Origin: DATGFB01 sp032160545
GTDB lineage: Bacteria > Actinomycetota > Actinomycetes > Mycobacteriales > Jatrophihabitantaceae
Length of the DNA stretch: 39,368 nucleotides
Assembly: GCA_032160545.1 (NCBI GenBank)
Contig: JAVHVN010000170.1
Coordinates: 1 to 39,368, forward strand
Direction of reading: 5' to 3'
The notes under the pieces were generated by a model. It was not told the DNA's origin. It searched no databases and saw only the letters and a list, made by a program, of their open reading frames with translations. This document shows positions 7,394 through 15,168 of this stretch, one piece after another. Position numbers and translations under genes: made by a program. Positions within the stretch are counted from its first letter, which is position 1. Each line of letters starts with the position of its first letter.

Positions 7394-8580
7394 GCGTGTG
7401 CGGTCCAGGTCGCTCTGACAACGAACCCGCCGCTCGGGGACTCAACGGCCTCGAAGTGCCCTCCGGTCGACAGGGCGCGCTCCCGCATGCCTCGGATGCC
7501 GACTCCGGTGCCGATCGAGACGCCCGCGGAGTCGGGTTGCGTGCCGGTGCCGTTATCGCACACCTCGACCGTCAGGCTGCGATCGTCACCGGCCTGGACG
7601 GTCACCCGCGCGGTAGTGGCGTCCGCATGCCGCAATACGTTCGTCAACGATTCCTGCACGATTCGGTATGCGGCGGTGCCGACCGAGCGCGGGACAGCCG
7701 CAGTCGGGCCGTCGATGACGAGCGGCACCCGCAGCCTGGCACCCCGAGTCGTCTCGACCAGCGCCGCGATCTGCTCCAGACCCGGTGTCGGCGCGCGGGT
7801 GGCGGCCTCCTCGTCCGCGCGCAGCAACGTCAACATCGCGGCGAGCTCGTCGAGTACGTCCCCACTGGCCTGGCGGATCGCCACCAGGGCGTCCTTGGCC
7901 ACTTCCGGCCGCTGATCGATCACGTGCGCGGCTGCGCCGGCCTGGACGTTGATCGTCGCCATCGCGTGCGCGACGCCGTCGTGCAGATCGCGCGCGATCC
8001 GCAATCGGTCCTCCGCGACGCGTCGACGGGCCTCTTCGTCTCGCGTGTGTTGCAGACTTCTGGCCCGATCCTCCAACCCGCTCAGGTAGCTGCGCCGGTT
8101 ACGCAGCGCGTCACCGAGGAACACGGCAGCTGCTGACCAGCCGAGGAAGAAGAGCGCAACAAGTGCCGCACCACCGCCGGCGACCGCTCCGGCGATGGCG
8201 AGCACGATGCACAGTGCCGTGGCACCAACGATCGTCGTGCGCCGATCGCTCTGCCAGCTCAACGACAACAGCGCAATCAGGCCGGTGGCCAGGATCGGAC
8301 CGTTCGGATAGTTGCGACCGACGTAGCAGCCGAGAGCAATGATGATCACACTCAGCACCAGCCGCGGCGCGCGACGCCAGAGCGCCAATACGAACCCCGC
8401 CAGGACCAAGAGGACGTAGGCGAAGGCATCAACCGGGCGCCCATTGCCTCGAGACAGATGTCCGGTGATCAGCACGAGCAGCGCTGCGACGGCGGCGCCG
8501 ATTGTCAGGTCGAGCGCCCAGTAGCCCCGGATGGCGATATTCCGCGCGGGCGCAGGCAATACAGACATCACGGGGTGCAC
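7390..8580 (-). CDS. Sensor histidine kinase (HisKA_3/NarX-type)
   Basis: 396 residues from GTG 8580; ATG 8568 is an alternative, and neither has a clear ribosome site. The N-terminal ~160 residues are clustered hydrophobic helices with short loops and no large extracellular domain, so the sensor is intramembrane. The dimerisation box RIARDLHDGVAHAMATINVQ carries phospho-acceptor H200. The HATPase part shows the N box (YRIVQESLTNVLRHADA), the G1 box (CDNGTG) and the G2 box (GTGVGIRGMRERALSTGG). It phosphorylates the overlapping NarL-type regulator. Coupling to an ABC-2 exporter resembles actinobacterial modules that respond to membrane-active compounds; the ligand is not deducible. Confidence 0.94.
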   Translation of the reverse strand: MHPVMSVLPAPARNIAIRGYWALDLTIGAAVAALLVLITGHLSRGNGRPVDAFAYVLLVLAGFVLALWRRAPRLVLSVIIIALGCYVGRNYPNGPILATGLIALLSLSWQSDRRTTIVGATALCIVLAIAGAVAGGGAALVALFFLGWSAAAVFLGDALRNRRSYLSGLEDRARSLQHTRDEEARRRVAEDRLRIARDLHDGVAHAMATINVQAGAAAHVIDQRPEVAKDALVAIRQASGDVLDELAAMLTLLRADEEAATRAPTPGLEQIAALVETTRGARLRVPLVIDGPTAAVPRSVGTAAYRIVQESLTNVLRHADATTARVTVQAGDDRSLTVEVCDNGTGTQPDSAGVSIGTGVGIRGMRERALSTGGHFEAVESPSGGFVVRATWTAHA

Positions 8581-8626
8581 GCTACGAGGTTGCGCGGCTC
8601 CTCCGCGTCCGTCTCGGGAAGTAGGA

Positions 8627-8648
8627 CCGACGTACGCCCTCCGACGTA
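8627..8648 (-). promoter_or_regulatory. Direct repeat upstream of the kinase-regulator-ABC operon
   Basis: CCGACGTA occurs twice, at 8627-8634 and 8641-8648, 14 bp apart start to start (on the minus strand TACGTCGG, n6, TACGTCGG). It lies 47-68 bp upstream of the kinase start, within the 205-bp gap shared with the divergent MFS gene. This could be a binding site for the operon's own response regulator. No core promoter was recognised. Confidence 0.3.
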
Positions 8649-8785
8649 TCCGTCACGGACTCATCTGACGAGCCGCGGCAGTCCTCGGCCGCACCACGTC
8701 GATGAACGCCGCGTGGGCGGTTCCGGTCTTCCTGGGATGCCTTCCGGCGTGTCGTTGACGGCCCGTCCGGAGACCGAGCGTCAGA

Positions 8786-10117
8786 GTGGTTCGAGTGCGC
8801 CATGGCTCGTGGGAATCGCAGTTCCGGTGGCTGTGGGGCGCCTTCGCGGTCAGCACGTTCGGCACGTGGCTCGCGTTCGACGCGTTTCCGATCGTCGCGA
8901 TTCTGGCGTTGCACGCTCGGCCGTTCCAGGTGTCGCTGCTGGCGGCGGTCGGGGTGGCCGCCAGCGCGATCGTCGCCATTCCGCTCGGTCCGTGGGTGGA
9001 GCGTCGGCGCAAGCGCCGGGTGATGATCGGGATGGACTGTCTGCGGTTCGTCATGCTGGCGAGCGTGCCTGCCGCGTACGCGCTCGGGTGGTTGCGGTTC
9101 GGTCAGCTGCTCGTGGTGGCGGTCGTGGTGGGGGCTGCGGACATCTGCTTCCGGGCGGCTAGCGGGGCGTGTCTGAAGAGCCTGGTGGCGCGCGAGCACC
9201 TGCTGACGGCGAATGCTCGGTTCGAGTCGACGACCTGGACAGCCACGATGGTCGGACCCCCGCTGGGGGGTGCGCTGATCGGGATCTTCGGCCCGGTCAC
9301 GACCGTGATCGCCGACGCCGTCAGTTACCTGCTGTCGGCGCTCGGCGTCAGTGCTATCGCCGGTGAGGAACCACCGCCGGCACCGGTCGGGTCGCCTCGT
9401 GTACGTCGCGGTGAGGTGCTCGAGGGATGGCGGTACATCCTGCGCCACCCCCCGCTTCGGGCGCTGCTCGCCAACACGGCGCTGGTCAACGGGCTGATCA
9501 TGGCGCCCGCCCCGCTGCTCGCCGTGCTCATGCTCTCCCGGCTGCACATCGCACCGTGGCAGTACGGACTCGCCTTTGCCGCACCGTGCCTCGGCGGGCT
9601 TGTCGGTGCGCGGCTGGCGCGACGCCTCACCGCTCGGTACGGACAGCACGCCGTCCTGCGTCGCGCGGGAGCGCTGCGGGCGTGCTGGTCGATCGGGCTC
9701 GCATTCGTCCCCGGCGGCTGGGCGGGTGTCGCGCTTGTTGCCGTCATCCAACTCGGGCTCGTCACCTGCTGCGGCGTGTTCAACCCCGTCTCGGCCACCT
9801 ACCGCCTCGAACACACTCCGACCGACCGCCTGGCCCGCACCCTCGCCGCCTGGACGATCACCACGAAATTGACGGTCGCCGCACTCACCGCGACCTTGGG
9901 CATCGTGGCGAGCGTCGTGGGAGTACGGGTGGCCATCGCGGTCGCAGGCATCATCATGCTCGCGACGCCGCTGTCGCTGCCCGCGATGGGTGATCTCGAC
10001 GGCACCGAGCACCAACCCGCCGCGCTAGATCCTGTCGACCAGGGCCGCCGCCGTCAGCAGATACCGTGCTCCCCAGCGATCGGTCCCCCCAGGAGAGCGC
10101 ATGCCCCACGTAGTTGA
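8786..10117 (+). CDS. MFS transporter (MFS_3/EntS-like exporter)
   Basis: 443 residues from GTG 8786, about 12 transmembrane helices. The start FRWLWGAFAVSTFGTWLAFDAFPIVA and the A-like loop PLGPWVERRRKRRVMIGMD place it in the MFS_3 group, which includes enterobactin and macrolide exporters. The middle loop GEVLEGWRYILRHPPLRALLAN is also characteristic of that group. A likely proton-driven efflux pump with unknown substrate. The final ~35 residues are hydrophilic and Arg/Pro-rich, and the gene runs 17 bp into the next one, so it may be cotranscribed with it. Confidence 0.88.
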   Translation: MVRVRHGSWESQFRWLWGAFAVSTFGTWLAFDAFPIVAILALHARPFQVSLLAAVGVAASAIVAIPLGPWVERRRKRRVMIGMDCLRFVMLASVPAAYALGWLRFGQLLVVAVVVGAADICFRAASGACLKSLVAREHLLTANARFESTTWTATMVGPPLGGALIGIFGPVTTVIADAVSYLLSALGVSAIAGEEPPPAPVGSPRVRRGEVLEGWRYILRHPPLRALLANTALVNGLIMAPAPLLAVLMLSRLHIAPWQYGLAFAAPCLGGLVGARLARRLTARYGQHAVLRRAGALRACWSIGLAFVPGGWAGVALVAVIQLGLVTCCGVFNPVSATYRLEHTPTDRLARTLAAWTITTKLTVAALTATLGIVASVVGVRVAIAVAGIIMLATPLSLPAMGDLDGTEHQPAALDPVDQGRRRQQIPCSPAIGPPRRAHAPRS

Positions 10118-10565
10118 CTTCGAGAACGTGTCTACCGTCGGGCTGGAGTCGTGCCCGGTCCCGGACGCTCTCGCCGGACTCAGGGCCAACGAAGCTCGCT
10201 ACTACAAGAACAAGTACGACCATGTCTTCACGGTCCACCCGGCGAGCGAAGCAGCAGAGACCGTCCGGTGGGTCGAACGCATCCTCGAGGACGACCGCGG
10301 CCTCGTGATCGCGGCTCGCCCTCTCGAGGCGACGTCGTTCGAGGTCGACGGGATTCGGATGGCGTACGTGTTCTACGAATCCGGCCTGGCGATCAACGTG
10401 ATGTACGGCCTTGAGGACGGGAAGAAGCGCGCGGTCGGCTTCAAGCTGTCGGAGGGGATGGAGGTGCCCGGGGAGTTGGCATCGCGCTTCAAGTTCGCGC
10501 GCCAGAAGTCCAAACTGGCCGGCACGATCCGTGGCTCGTTCTTCGTGATCAAGGGCCAGTACTGA
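10101..10565 (+). CDS. Unrecognised 154-residue protein
   Basis: ATG 10101 is preceded by AGGAGAG (10091-10097). The protein is soluble, with mixed charge and no signal peptide, membrane segment or cysteine pair. A central stretch, FEVDGIRMAYVFYESGLAINVMYGLEDG, alternates as beta strands, and the Lys/Arg-rich end RFKFARQKSKLAGTIRGSFFVIKGQY could bind nucleic acid. I do not recognise a family. The codon pattern (G/C third positions) and a good ribosome site indicate a real gene. It overlaps the MFS 3' end by 17 bp and ends in a hairpin shared with the convergent GNAT gene. Confidence 0.7.
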   Translation: MPHVVDFENVSTVGLESCPVPDALAGLRANEARYYKNKYDHVFTVHPASEAAETVRWVERILEDDRGLVIAARPLEATSFEVDGIRMAYVFYESGLAINVMYGLEDGKKRAVGFKLSEGMEVPGELASRFKFARQKSKLAGTIRGSFFVIKGQY

Positions 10566-10606
10566 GCCGGCTCGGTCGCCGCGGGTGACCCGGGGGTCGC
10601 GGCTCA
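10563..10606. terminator. Bidirectional hairpin spanning both stop codons
   Basis: TGAGCCG (10563-10569) pairs with CGGCTCA (10600-10606). The left arm starts with the TGA of the plus-strand gene and the right arm ends with the TGA (read as TCA) of the minus-strand GNAT gene. Inside, GCCGCG and CGCGGC can form an alternative stem. Its location between convergent genes, only 38 bp apart, suits a shared terminator. Confidence 0.5.
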
Positions 10607-11170
10607 GAGATCGTGGCGGACGACGGCGCGTCGCAAGGACGGGACGTGCACGATCCGGAACCCCGCATCGAGGAAGGTGCTGAGCTTCCCGACGTGCATC
10701 TCGCCCCACGTGACGTCCTTGCCCGGGGCCGGCGCCATCGGGTACGCCTCGACGGTCCGCGCGCCATGGGCGCGCGCGAGGTCAACCGTGCCACCCACCA
10801 GCGCGCGGCTCACGCCCTGCTTGCGAAACCCGGCTCGGACCACGAAACAGGTCACCGCCCAGATGCTCGCGTCGTCCTTGTCCTCGCTGCGGCCCTTCCA
10901 CGTCGTCTGCCGAAGGTAGGTGTAGTCGCACCGCGGCGAGAGCGAGCACCAACCCGCCGGCTCACCGTCGAGGTGCGCCACCAAACCGTGCCCCTCCGCG
11001 ACCTGGTCGCGCAGCAGCTCGCGGCGGCCCTGGACGTTGTCGGAGTGCTGGTCGTACCACCCCATCCGGTAGCCCTGGCACTGACAACGGGCTGGTTGTC
11101 CCCTGGTCCCGAAGATCGTCTGAACGTCGTCGAAGAACTCCTCGGTGACCGGCTGGACAGTGATGGCCAT
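10604..11170 (-). CDS. GNAT-family N-acetyltransferase
   Basis: 188 residues. The acetyl-CoA-binding core is visible as IWAVTCFVVRAGFRKQGVSRALVGGTVDLARAHGA, where the strand-loop RKQGVS corresponds to the pyrophosphate-binding Q/R-x-x-G-x-G/A motif. The N-terminal CQCQGYRM motif and the GW-C-S-L segment resemble a group of uncharacterised actinobacterial GNAT proteins. The acceptor substrate is unknown. It is divergent from the ASCH-like gene (108 bp apart), and no Shine-Dalgarno is seen before ATG 11170. Confidence 0.85.
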   Translation of the reverse strand: MAITVQPVTEEFFDDVQTIFGTRGQPARCQCQGYRMGWYDQHSDNVQGRRELLRDQVAEGHGLVAHLDGEPAGWCSLSPRCDYTYLRQTTWKGRSEDKDDASIWAVTCFVVRAGFRKQGVSRALVGGTVDLARAHGARTVEAYPMAPAPGKDVTWGEMHVGKLSTFLDAGFRIVHVPSLRRAVVRHDL

Positions 11171-11266
11171 GAACTGACGGTCGCACGTCCGCGACGCACG
11201 CGCGAGAGCCGCTCACCCGCTTTGATTCGCGCCGGTCCGGAGCTTCCGGTACCTCGGGTCGTGACG

Positions 11267-11272
11267 TAGTTT
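11267..11272 (+). promoter_or_regulatory. Candidate -10 of a leaderless transcript for the ASCH-like gene
   Basis: TAGTTT stands six bases before the GTG start at 11279, and no Shine-Dalgarno is present. The spacing matches leaderless actinobacterial promoters. A convincing -35 is not visible. Confidence 0.35.
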
Positions 11273-11278
11273 CGGCGC

Positions 11279-11605
11279 GTGCAGTTCAGCCGAGACCTGC
11301 GCGACGACGTCGCCGCCGGCAACGTCACGCTGTCCGTCCGGCTGTGGCAGCGCCCGCAGGTCCGGGTCGGCGGTCGCTACCCGGTCGCCGGAACGTTCAT
11401 CGAAATCACCGCGATGGAGCTCGTGCCGTTCTCGGCGATCACGGAGGCTGACGTGCGCCGTTGCGGCGAGCCGGATCGCGAGGCACTGCGGGCCCGTGCC
11501 GCGCACGCCGGACCGATCCACGACGACACTCCCGTGCACCGCATCGAGTTCCGGGTCGCGGAACCGGCGACGCAGCCGACGACCGACCGGGCATCGGGCC
11601 GCTGA
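11279..11605 (+). CDS. ASCH-domain-like small protein
   Basis: 108 residues. The order LSVRLWQRPQVRVGGRYPVAG, then IEITAMELVPFSAITEADVRRCG, then a C-terminal HRIEFRV strand matches small ASCH/PUA-like proteins of actinobacteria, in which RxWxRPxVxVGxxY precedes a strand and a D-I-T/A-I-T-E-x-D turn. ASCH folds are thought to bind RNA or modified nucleotides; no activity can be assigned here. It appears monocistronic, starting at GTG 11279 close to a possible -10, so its message may be leaderless. Codon use resembles its neighbours. Confidence 0.65.
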   Translation: MQFSRDLRDDVAAGNVTLSVRLWQRPQVRVGGRYPVAGTFIEITAMELVPFSAITEADVRRCGEPDREALRARAAHAGPIHDDTPVHRIEFRVAEPATQPTTDRASGR

Positions 11606-11633
11606 CCGTCGCGGTACCGGATCAGGGTTCGTT

Positions 11634-11656
11634 CGTCCGCACCGGCCGGCCGGACG
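11634..11656. terminator. Weak hairpin between convergent ASCH-like and CGNR genes
   Basis: CGTCCG (11634-11639) and CGGACG (11651-11656) form a 6-bp stem around an 11-nt GC-rich loop that itself contains CCGGCCGG. It sits in the 76-bp gap between two convergent stops and could terminate both. There is no T-run. Confidence 0.3.
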
Positions 11657-11681
11657 CGATCCGCGCAACTGGCCCGCTGCC

Positions 11682-12227
11682 TCAGTCGGCGCCGGCCTTG
11701 CGGGCGCGGTAGGCGCTGACGTTCGTGCGGTTCGCGCAGCTGGCGTCGCAGAAGCGGCGGGACCGGTTCTTCGACAGGTCGACGTAGACGTCGCGGCAGT
11801 CCTCGGCCGCGCAGACACGCAACCGGGCCAGTTCCTTCGTGCGCACCACGTCGACGAACGCCATCGCCGCCTCGACCGCCAGCCGGTCGGCGAGCGGGGC
11901 GTCCGGCCGGGTCGCGTGCAAGTGGTAGTCCCACGCGTCGTGCTTGACCAGATGCGGCAGCGCGTTCGCCTCGGCCAGCAGGCGGTTGAGGATCGCGACC
12001 GCGGCGTCCTCGTCGACGTCCCAGAGCTGCGCGAGCACCGGCCGCAGCGCGCGGACTGCCTCGAGCTCGCGGGCGTCCCGCCGGCGCACGCCGGTGTACT
12101 CCCACTTGCCGATGAACTCGTCCAGCTCGGCGACGGTGGTGAGGGTGTCGCCGGTCGACTGCCGGGCGGTGTTCACCAGGTCGGCCGCCGCAGCCAGCGC
12201 CACCTCGGTGTCATGAGCGAAGAGCAA
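11682..12227 (-). CDS. ABATE/CGNR zinc-finger regulator
   Basis: 181 residues from TTG 12227, supported by AAGGAG six bases upstream. The N-terminal ~125 residues follow the ABATE (putative stress-induced regulator) pattern, with LVNTARQSTGDTLTTVAELDEF. The C-terminal zinc finger has C-x4-C (CAAEDC) and C-x3-C (CDASC), ending CANRTNVSAYRARK. The usual CGNR signature is CANR here. Members are presumed DNA-binding transcription factors. It is divergent from the EamA transporter gene (86 bp), which it probably regulates, perhaps through the AAGCG-TAG-CGCTT repeat in the shared promoter. Confidence 0.88.
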   Translation of the reverse strand: MLFAHDTEVALAAAADLVNTARQSTGDTLTTVAELDEFIGKWEYTGVRRRDARELEAVRALRPVLAQLWDVDEDAAVAILNRLLAEANALPHLVKHDAWDYHLHATRPDAPLADRLAVEAAMAFVDVVRTKELARLRVCAAEDCRDVYVDLSKNRSRRFCDASCANRTNVSAYRARKAGAD

Positions 12228-12261
12228 CTTGACTCCTTACAACCGCTCGGACTAGCGTCAT

Positions 12262-12274
12262 AAGCGTAGCGCTT
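12262..12274. promoter_or_regulatory. Short inverted repeat in the CGNR/EamA divergent promoter
   Basis: AAGCG-TAG-CGCTT (arms of 5, spacer 3) lies 35-47 bp upstream of the CGNR TTG start and 40-52 bp upstream of the EamA ATG. Its central position in the 86-bp shared promoter suits an operator for the CGNR protein or another local regulator. Confidence 0.35.
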
Positions 12275-12313
12275 TTCACCCCTTACACCCACCCGTAGCG
12301 AAGGACCTCATCC

Positions 12314-13261
12314 ATGACCTCCCGGACGTCCGGCGCGGGCCTCGGCCTCGCGCTGTTCTCCGCCGCGACGTTCGGCACCTCAGGCACCTTCGCATCGTCA
12401 CTGCTGCACGCCGGCTGGTCCCCCGCGGCGGCGGTCACCCTGCGCATCACGCTCGCCGCACTGATCCTCACCGCGCCCGCGCTGTGGCAGGTCCGCGGCC
12501 AGTGGCACCGCGTGCGCGCGAGCGCACCCACGATCGCGGCGTACGGCATCGTCGCGGTCGCCGGGTGCCAGTTCGCGTACTTCAACTCCGTCTCGCGCAT
12601 GTCCGTCAGCGTGGCGCTGCTGCTCGAGTACCTCGGGGTACTGCTCGTCGTCGGCTGGCTGTGGCTACGACACGGGCAACGACCGCGGCGGCTCACCGTC
12701 GCCGGCGCGGCGGTCGCAATCGCGGGCCTGGTGCTCGTCCTCGACGTCACGGGCGCCACCCACGTCGACCCGATCGGCGTCCTCTGGGGCCTCGGCGCCG
12801 CGGCCGGTCTGGGCCTGTACTTCGTGGTGTCCGCCGGTGCGGACGATCAGGTGCCGCCGGTGGTCATGGCCTGGGCGGGCATGGTCGTCGGCGCAGTGGT
12901 CCTCGGCGTGCTCGGCGGCACGGGCGTGCTGCATCTGACCGCCTCCACCCAGGACGTCGTCTTCGCACACCACCAGGTGAGTTGGCTGGTCCCGGTCATC
13001 GGGCTGTCGCTGATCGCGGCCGCGATCGCCTACGTCGCGGGCATCGCCGCCGCGCGCCTGCTCGGCGCCAAGCTGGCCTCGTTCGTCGGCCTCACCGAGG
13101 TGGTGTTCGCCGCGCTGTTCGCCTGGCTGCTCCTCGGCCAGCTCCCCGGCGCCGTCCAGATCGCGGGCGGCGTGCTGATCCTCGCCGGGGTCACCCTGGT
13201 GCGCGTGGACGAGCTGCGCGCGCCGGCCGAACTGGACGAGCCGGCGCTCATCCCGGCCTGA
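12314..13261 (+). CDS. EamA/RhaT-family membrane transporter
   Basis: 315 residues with about ten hydrophobic helices in two EamA repeats. The first begins LFSAATFGTSGTFASSLLHAGWSP followed by RITLAALIL. The second begins near VMAWAGMVVGAVVLG and includes IAYVAGIAAARLLGAKLASFVGLTEVVFAALFAWLLLGQ, the end block typical of drug/metabolite transporters. Likely exports a small metabolite or amino acid; the substrate is unknown. AAGGA precedes ATG 12314. It is divergent from the CGNR regulator, the probable controlling partner. Confidence 0.92.
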   Translation: MTSRTSGAGLGLALFSAATFGTSGTFASSLLHAGWSPAAAVTLRITLAALILTAPALWQVRGQWHRVRASAPTIAAYGIVAVAGCQFAYFNSVSRMSVSVALLLEYLGVLLVVGWLWLRHGQRPRRLTVAGAAVAIAGLVLVLDVTGATHVDPIGVLWGLGAAAGLGLYFVVSAGADDQVPPVVMAWAGMVVGAVVLGVLGGTGVLHLTASTQDVVFAHHQVSWLVPVIGLSLIAAAIAYVAGIAAARLLGAKLASFVGLTEVVFAALFAWLLLGQLPGAVQIAGGVLILAGVTLVRVDELRAPAELDEPALIPA

Positions 13262-13311
13262 GCCCGGGTTTCGCCGTTCCGGGCGGCGGGCATAACGTCG
13301 GCGAAAAGTTC

Positions 13312-13326
13312 GTTAGCTAAGCTAAC
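13312..13326 (+). promoter_or_regulatory. MarR/TetR-like palindrome before a DHA2 exporter
   Basis: GTTAGCT-A-AGCTAAC is a perfect 15-bp inverted repeat ending 27 bp before the TTG start of the DHA2 transporter. TTAGCTAAGCTAA-type operators are typical of MarR-family repressors that control actinobacterial drug exporters. No marR gene is adjacent, so the regulator would act in trans. Its AT-rich composition stands out from the surroundings. Confidence 0.6.
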
Positions 13327-13353
13327 TAGAGTCCGCCGACTCCCGGAGATGTC

Positions 13354-15096
13354 TTGACTCGACCCGGTACCCGCCTGCGCAGCCTCGCCGTCGATGCCGA
13401 CCACCCGAACTACAAATGGGTGGCCCTGTCGAACACGACGCTCGGCGTGCTCATGGCAACCGTCAACTCCTCGATCGTGATCATCAGCCTGCCGGACATC
13501 TTCCGCGGCATCGGGCTCAACCCGCTTCAGCCGGGCAACATCAGCTACCTGTTGTGGATGCTGATGGGCTTCCTGCTCGTCACGGCCGTGCTCGTCGTCT
13601 CGCTCGGGCGACTCGGCGACATGTACGGCCGGGTGCGCATCTACAACCTCGGCTTCGTCGTCTTCACGGTCGGCTCGATCGCGCTGGCGCTCGACCCGCT
13701 CAAGGGCGGCAGCGGCGCGCTCTGGCTCATCCTGTGGCGGGTCGTCCAGGGCGTCGGCGCGGCCATGCTGTTCGCCAACTCGACGGCGATCCTCACCGAC
13801 GCGTTCCCCGCCAACCGGCGCGGCTTCGCGCTCGGCATCAACCAGGTCGCGGCCATCGGCGGCTCGTTCATCGGCCTGATCGTCGGCGGGGTACTGGCAC
13901 CGATCGACTGGCGCCTCGTCTTCTTCGTCTCGGTGCCGTTCGGCCTGATCGGAACGATCTGGTCGTACACCAGCCTGCGCGAGACCAGTTCGCGCTTCGG
14001 CAACAAGGTCGACTGGTGGGGCAACGTCCTGTTCGCCGCCGGCCTGACCGCGATGCTCGCCGCGATCACCTACGGCATCCAGCCCTACGGCGGTCACGTC
14101 ATGGGGTGGACGAACCCGTGGGTGCTCGCCGGGCTCATCGGCGGCGCCGCAGCGCTCGCCGTCTTCTGCGTCGTGGAGTCGCGGGTCGCGGAGCCGATGT
14201 TCGACATGCGGCTGTTCCGCATCAAGGCGTTCGCCGCGGGGAATCTCGCCGGCCTGCTCGCCTCGATCGGCCGCGGTGGCCTGCAGTTCATGTTGATCAT
14301 CTGGCTGCAGGGCATCTGGCTGCCCTTGCACGGCTACAGCTTCGAGCGCACCCCGCTGTGGGCCGGCATCTTCCTGCTGCCGCTGACCGTCGCGTTCCTG
14401 ATCGTCGGGCCGGTGTCCGGGTCGTTGTCCGACCGCTTCGGCGCCCGGCTGTTCGCCACCGGCGGGCTGGTGCTCGTCGCGCTGTCGTTCCTCGGACTGA
14501 TGCTGCTGCCGACCGACTTCAACTACTGGGCGTTCGCCGGGCTGCTGGTGCTCAACGGCATCGGCTCGGGCATGTTCTCGTCGCCCAACACGACGGCGAT
14601 CATGAACAGCGTCCCGGCGAACCGCCGCGGCGCGGCCTCAGGCATGCGGGCGACGTTCTTCAACTCCGGCTCGTCGCTCTCGATCGGCATCTTCTTCACC
14701 ATGATGATCATCGGGTTGGCCGCCACGCTGCCCGCCGCGCTGACGAGCGGCCTGCGCGGCCAGGGGGTGCCGTCGGCGCTCGCCGCCCAGATCGGGTCGG
14801 CACCCCCCGTCGGCAGCCTGTTCGCCGCCTTCCTCGGCTACAACCCGATCCAGACGCTGCTCGGGGGCGTGCCCGCGAGTCAGTTGCAGGGTGCGCACCT
14901 GCAGACGCTGACGAGCAAGGAGTACTTCCCGCACCTGATCTCCGGTCCGTTCCACCACGGCCTGGTCATCGTGTTCCTCGTCGCGATCGTGATGTCCCTC
15001 GTCGGTGCGTTCGCCTCGCTGCTGCGCGGCGCCCGGTACGTGCACGACGACGGCGCGGTGCCCGCGCCGCGAACGGGGCTCGTCCGCTCGGCCTGA
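13354..15096 (+). CDS. DHA2-family MFS drug transporter (EmrB/QacA-like)
   Basis: 580 residues, about 14 transmembrane helices. The start is TTG 13354, supported by GGAG (13345-13348) and by the lack of an in-frame ATG before the conserved N-terminus. Motif A RLGDMYGRVRIYNLGFVVF follows the second helix, and the antiporter motif C equivalent GINQVAAIGGSFIGLIVGG is visible. The first helix has NSSIVIISLPDIFRGI, a variant of the DHA2 motif D1 (usually LDxTIVNVALP). Likely proton-coupled multidrug export. Regulation is probably by a MarR-type repressor through the palindrome at 13312-13326. Confidence 0.93.
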   Translation: MTRPGTRLRSLAVDADHPNYKWVALSNTTLGVLMATVNSSIVIISLPDIFRGIGLNPLQPGNISYLLWMLMGFLLVTAVLVVSLGRLGDMYGRVRIYNLGFVVFTVGSIALALDPLKGGSGALWLILWRVVQGVGAAMLFANSTAILTDAFPANRRGFALGINQVAAIGGSFIGLIVGGVLAPIDWRLVFFVSVPFGLIGTIWSYTSLRETSSRFGNKVDWWGNVLFAAGLTAMLAAITYGIQPYGGHVMGWTNPWVLAGLIGGAAALAVFCVVESRVAEPMFDMRLFRIKAFAAGNLAGLLASIGRGGLQFMLIIWLQGIWLPLHGYSFERTPLWAGIFLLPLTVAFLIVGPVSGSLSDRFGARLFATGGLVLVALSFLGLMLLPTDFNYWAFAGLLVLNGIGSGMFSSPNTTAIMNSVPANRRGAASGMRATFFNSGSSLSIGIFFTMMIIGLAATLPAALTSGLRGQGVPSALAAQIGSAPPVGSLFAAFLGYNPIQTLLGGVPASQLQGAHLQTLTSKEYFPHLISGPFHHGLVIVFLVAIVMSLVGAFASLLRGARYVHDDGAVPAPRTGLVRSA

Positions 15097-15168
15097 GGTC
15101 CCGGCCCCTTCCGTCTTGTCGGGCCCCGGCCCTATGTTCGGGGCGTACCCGATTCGAGAGGGGTCGTC

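Noticed and set aside
8582..10015. Minus-strand 477-codon frame opposite the MFS gene
   Set aside because: Hydrophilic Arg/Asp/Gln-rich text opposite a clear 12-helix transporter; no ribosome site.
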